A stretch of 32,635 bases of DNA from positions 1-32,635 of the forward strand of contig JAGOJH010000030.1 in assembly GCA_017995215.1 (NCBI GenBank). Reading direction: 5' to 3'. The notes below the pieces were generated by a model. It did no database searches, was not told where the DNA came from, and was given only the letters and a program-made list of their open reading frames with translations. The translations under genes were made by a program, and so were the position numbers. Origin of the DNA: Thermoclostridium sp. (lineage in GTDB: Bacteria; Bacillota; Clostridia; DSM-8532). The number at the start of each line of letters is the position of its first letter. The stretch's first letter is position 1. Below are positions 31,893 to 32,635 of the stretch, piece after piece.

Positions 31893-32183
31893 ATGAATAA
31901 GTACGAATCCATTTTCGTTATCAGTGCTTTGCTGGAGGATGAAAAAATCCAGGAAATCATCACTAAGGTCAAGACTCTTATCGAGACCTCGGGTCAGCTT
32001 GAGAAGATCGACGAATGGGGTAAGAAACGGCTTGCTTATGAAATTGACGACCAGAAGGAAGGGTATTATACCTTGGTGCAGTTCTCTGCAGCATCGGATT
32101 TCCCGGCTGAACTGGAACGTATTTATAAGATTACTGAAGGCGTTCTAAAGTACCTGGTTATCAGACTTGATGAAAACAAGTAA
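31893..32183 (+). CDS. rpsF: 30S ribosomal protein S6
   Basis: A 96-residue small-subunit protein that binds S18 and 16S rRNA in the platform. The sequence starts NKYESIFVISALLEDEKIQE and has the conserved EWGKKRLAYEIDDQKEGYY segment, with the RNA/S18 contact region LKYLVIRLDE at the end. The start is ATG 31893, with AAGGAGGTG 9 bases upstream; a GTG at 31881 overlaps that site and is rejected. ssb follows after 166 bases, the usual rpsF-ssb-rpsR order. Confidence 0.97.
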   Translation: MNKYESIFVISALLEDEKIQEIITKVKTLIETSGQLEKIDEWGKKRLAYEIDDQKEGYYTLVQFSAASDFPAELERIYKITEGVLKYLVIRLDENK

Positions 32184-32184
32184 T

Positions 32185-32209
32185 AAAAACAGGGAACAAG
32201 CCTGTTTTT
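32185..32209 (+). terminator. Hairpin with T run directly after rpsF
   Basis: A 9-bp stem AAAAACAGG/CCTGTTTTT with a 7-base loop starting 2 bases after the rpsF stop; the 3' arm supplies five T. It looks like an intrinsic terminator or attenuator inside the rpsF-ssb unit. Confidence 0.65.
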
Positions 32210-32349
32210 GTGGATAATGGGCTGTATGCCCGTTAGTGTGAGTTCCCTTGCAGGCCTTTATGCAACAGTGCCTGGAAGGGGTTCACAAAGTGCAGGGTTG
32301 GGTACATCCGTAAAATGGATATGCCTGAAAACAGTTGGAGGTTTGATGT

Positions 32350-32635
32350 ATGAACAAGGTTATCTTAATGGGTCGTCTGACAGCAGACCCGGAGCTTAGG
32401 TACACCACAGGCAACATCCCCGTATGCAGGTTCAGAATCGCAGTCGAACGCCCCTTTGTTAAACAGGGGGAAGAGCGCCAGGCCGATTTTTTTAACGTCG
32501 TTGCATGGAGAAATACAGGAGAGTTTGTTTCCCGCTATTTTAAGAAGGGAGCACGTATTCTTCTGGAAGGCGCAGTTCAGAACAATAACTACGAAGATAA
32601 CCAGGGTGTAAAGCATTACACTGACGAAATTATTG
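32350..32635 (+). CDS. ssb: Single-stranded DNA-binding protein (3' end outside window)
   Basis: Binds single-stranded DNA in replication, repair and recombination. Only the first 95 residues are present: the OB fold from MNKVILMGRLTADPELRYTT through FFNVVAWRNTGEFVSRYFKK to the final VKHYTDEII, all typical. The start is ATG 32350 with GGAGG 8 bases upstream. The C-terminal tail lies beyond the window. It follows rpsF, with a hairpin between, and rpsR is expected next. Confidence 0.95.
   Translation, partial: MNKVILMGRLTADPELRYTTGNIPVCRFRIAVERPFVKQGEERQADFFNVVAWRNTGEFVSRYFKKGARILLEGAVQNNNYEDNQGVKHYTDEII

Noticed and set aside
1-32635. CRISPR array, insertion sequence or prophage
   Set aside because: No regularly spaced repeats, transposase, integrase or phage structural genes were seen in the window.

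Overview
The window reads as chromosome from a motile, endospore-forming, Gram-positive anaerobe of the class Clostridia that carries S-layer-homology (SLH) surface proteins. The evidence is the set of sporulation genes (spoIID, a spoIIQ-type M23 gene, spoIIID, bofA, a CotS-family coat kinase, a SPOCS/LysM protein), the flagellar rod genes, veg, and strong GGAGG ribosome binding sites with frequent TTG and GTG starts. Base composition looks moderate, a little under 50% GC by eye. I cannot name the genus from sequence alone. No prophage, insertion sequence, CRISPR array or plasmid feature was seen.

Layout. 1-745 (- strand): tRNA-Ser(CGA) downstream of tadA. 1158-7299 (+): spoIID, spoIIQ-like, spoIIID, mbl, flgF, flgG and a FlgJ-type rod-binding gene; the order spoIID-spoIIQ ... 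spoIIID-mbl-flhO-flhP is also known from Bacillus. 7441-9596: a palindromic repeat, a secreted transglutaminase-like protein with an SLH-like N-terminal region, and tRNA-Pro(UGG). 9830-14865: a two-gene signalling unit made of a BvgS-type hybrid kinase with HPt domain and a REC-PAS-degenerate GGDEF-EAL response regulator. 14950-17548 (-): orphan glgB and a small unknown gene. 17731-21329: a second copy of the repeat, a small membrane protein, and a convergent 971-residue FN3/SLH surface protein. 21856-25825 (+): DUF1385 protein, prmC, a DUF2508 (YaaL) gene, bofA and a CotS-like kinase. 26346-31670: veg behind two tandem consensus promoters, an SLH protein on the opposite strand, a SPOCS/LysM protein, ispE and a GntR/FCD regulator. 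31893-end: rpsF and the start of ssb.

How it fits together. Most genes serve sporulation (engulfment machinery, mother-cell regulation, pro-sigmaK control, coat assembly), cell shape and flagellar rod assembly, or are conserved housekeeping genes. By eye I found four sites that fit a sigma-E pattern (ATA, 16 bases, CATA-type -10) in front of spoIIID, bofA, the coat kinase and the SPOCS gene, and one sigma-F-like site in front of the spoIIQ-like gene. That would make this an engulfment/coat regulon read from sequence. The accessory content is the phosphorelay-to-c-di-GMP pair, three SLH-type surface proteins and the orphan glgB unit; two copies of a 68-bp palindromic repeat lie near this material. 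The most likely less-described system is the kinase/EAL pair, whose predicted output is c-di-GMP breakdown in response to a small extracellular solute.
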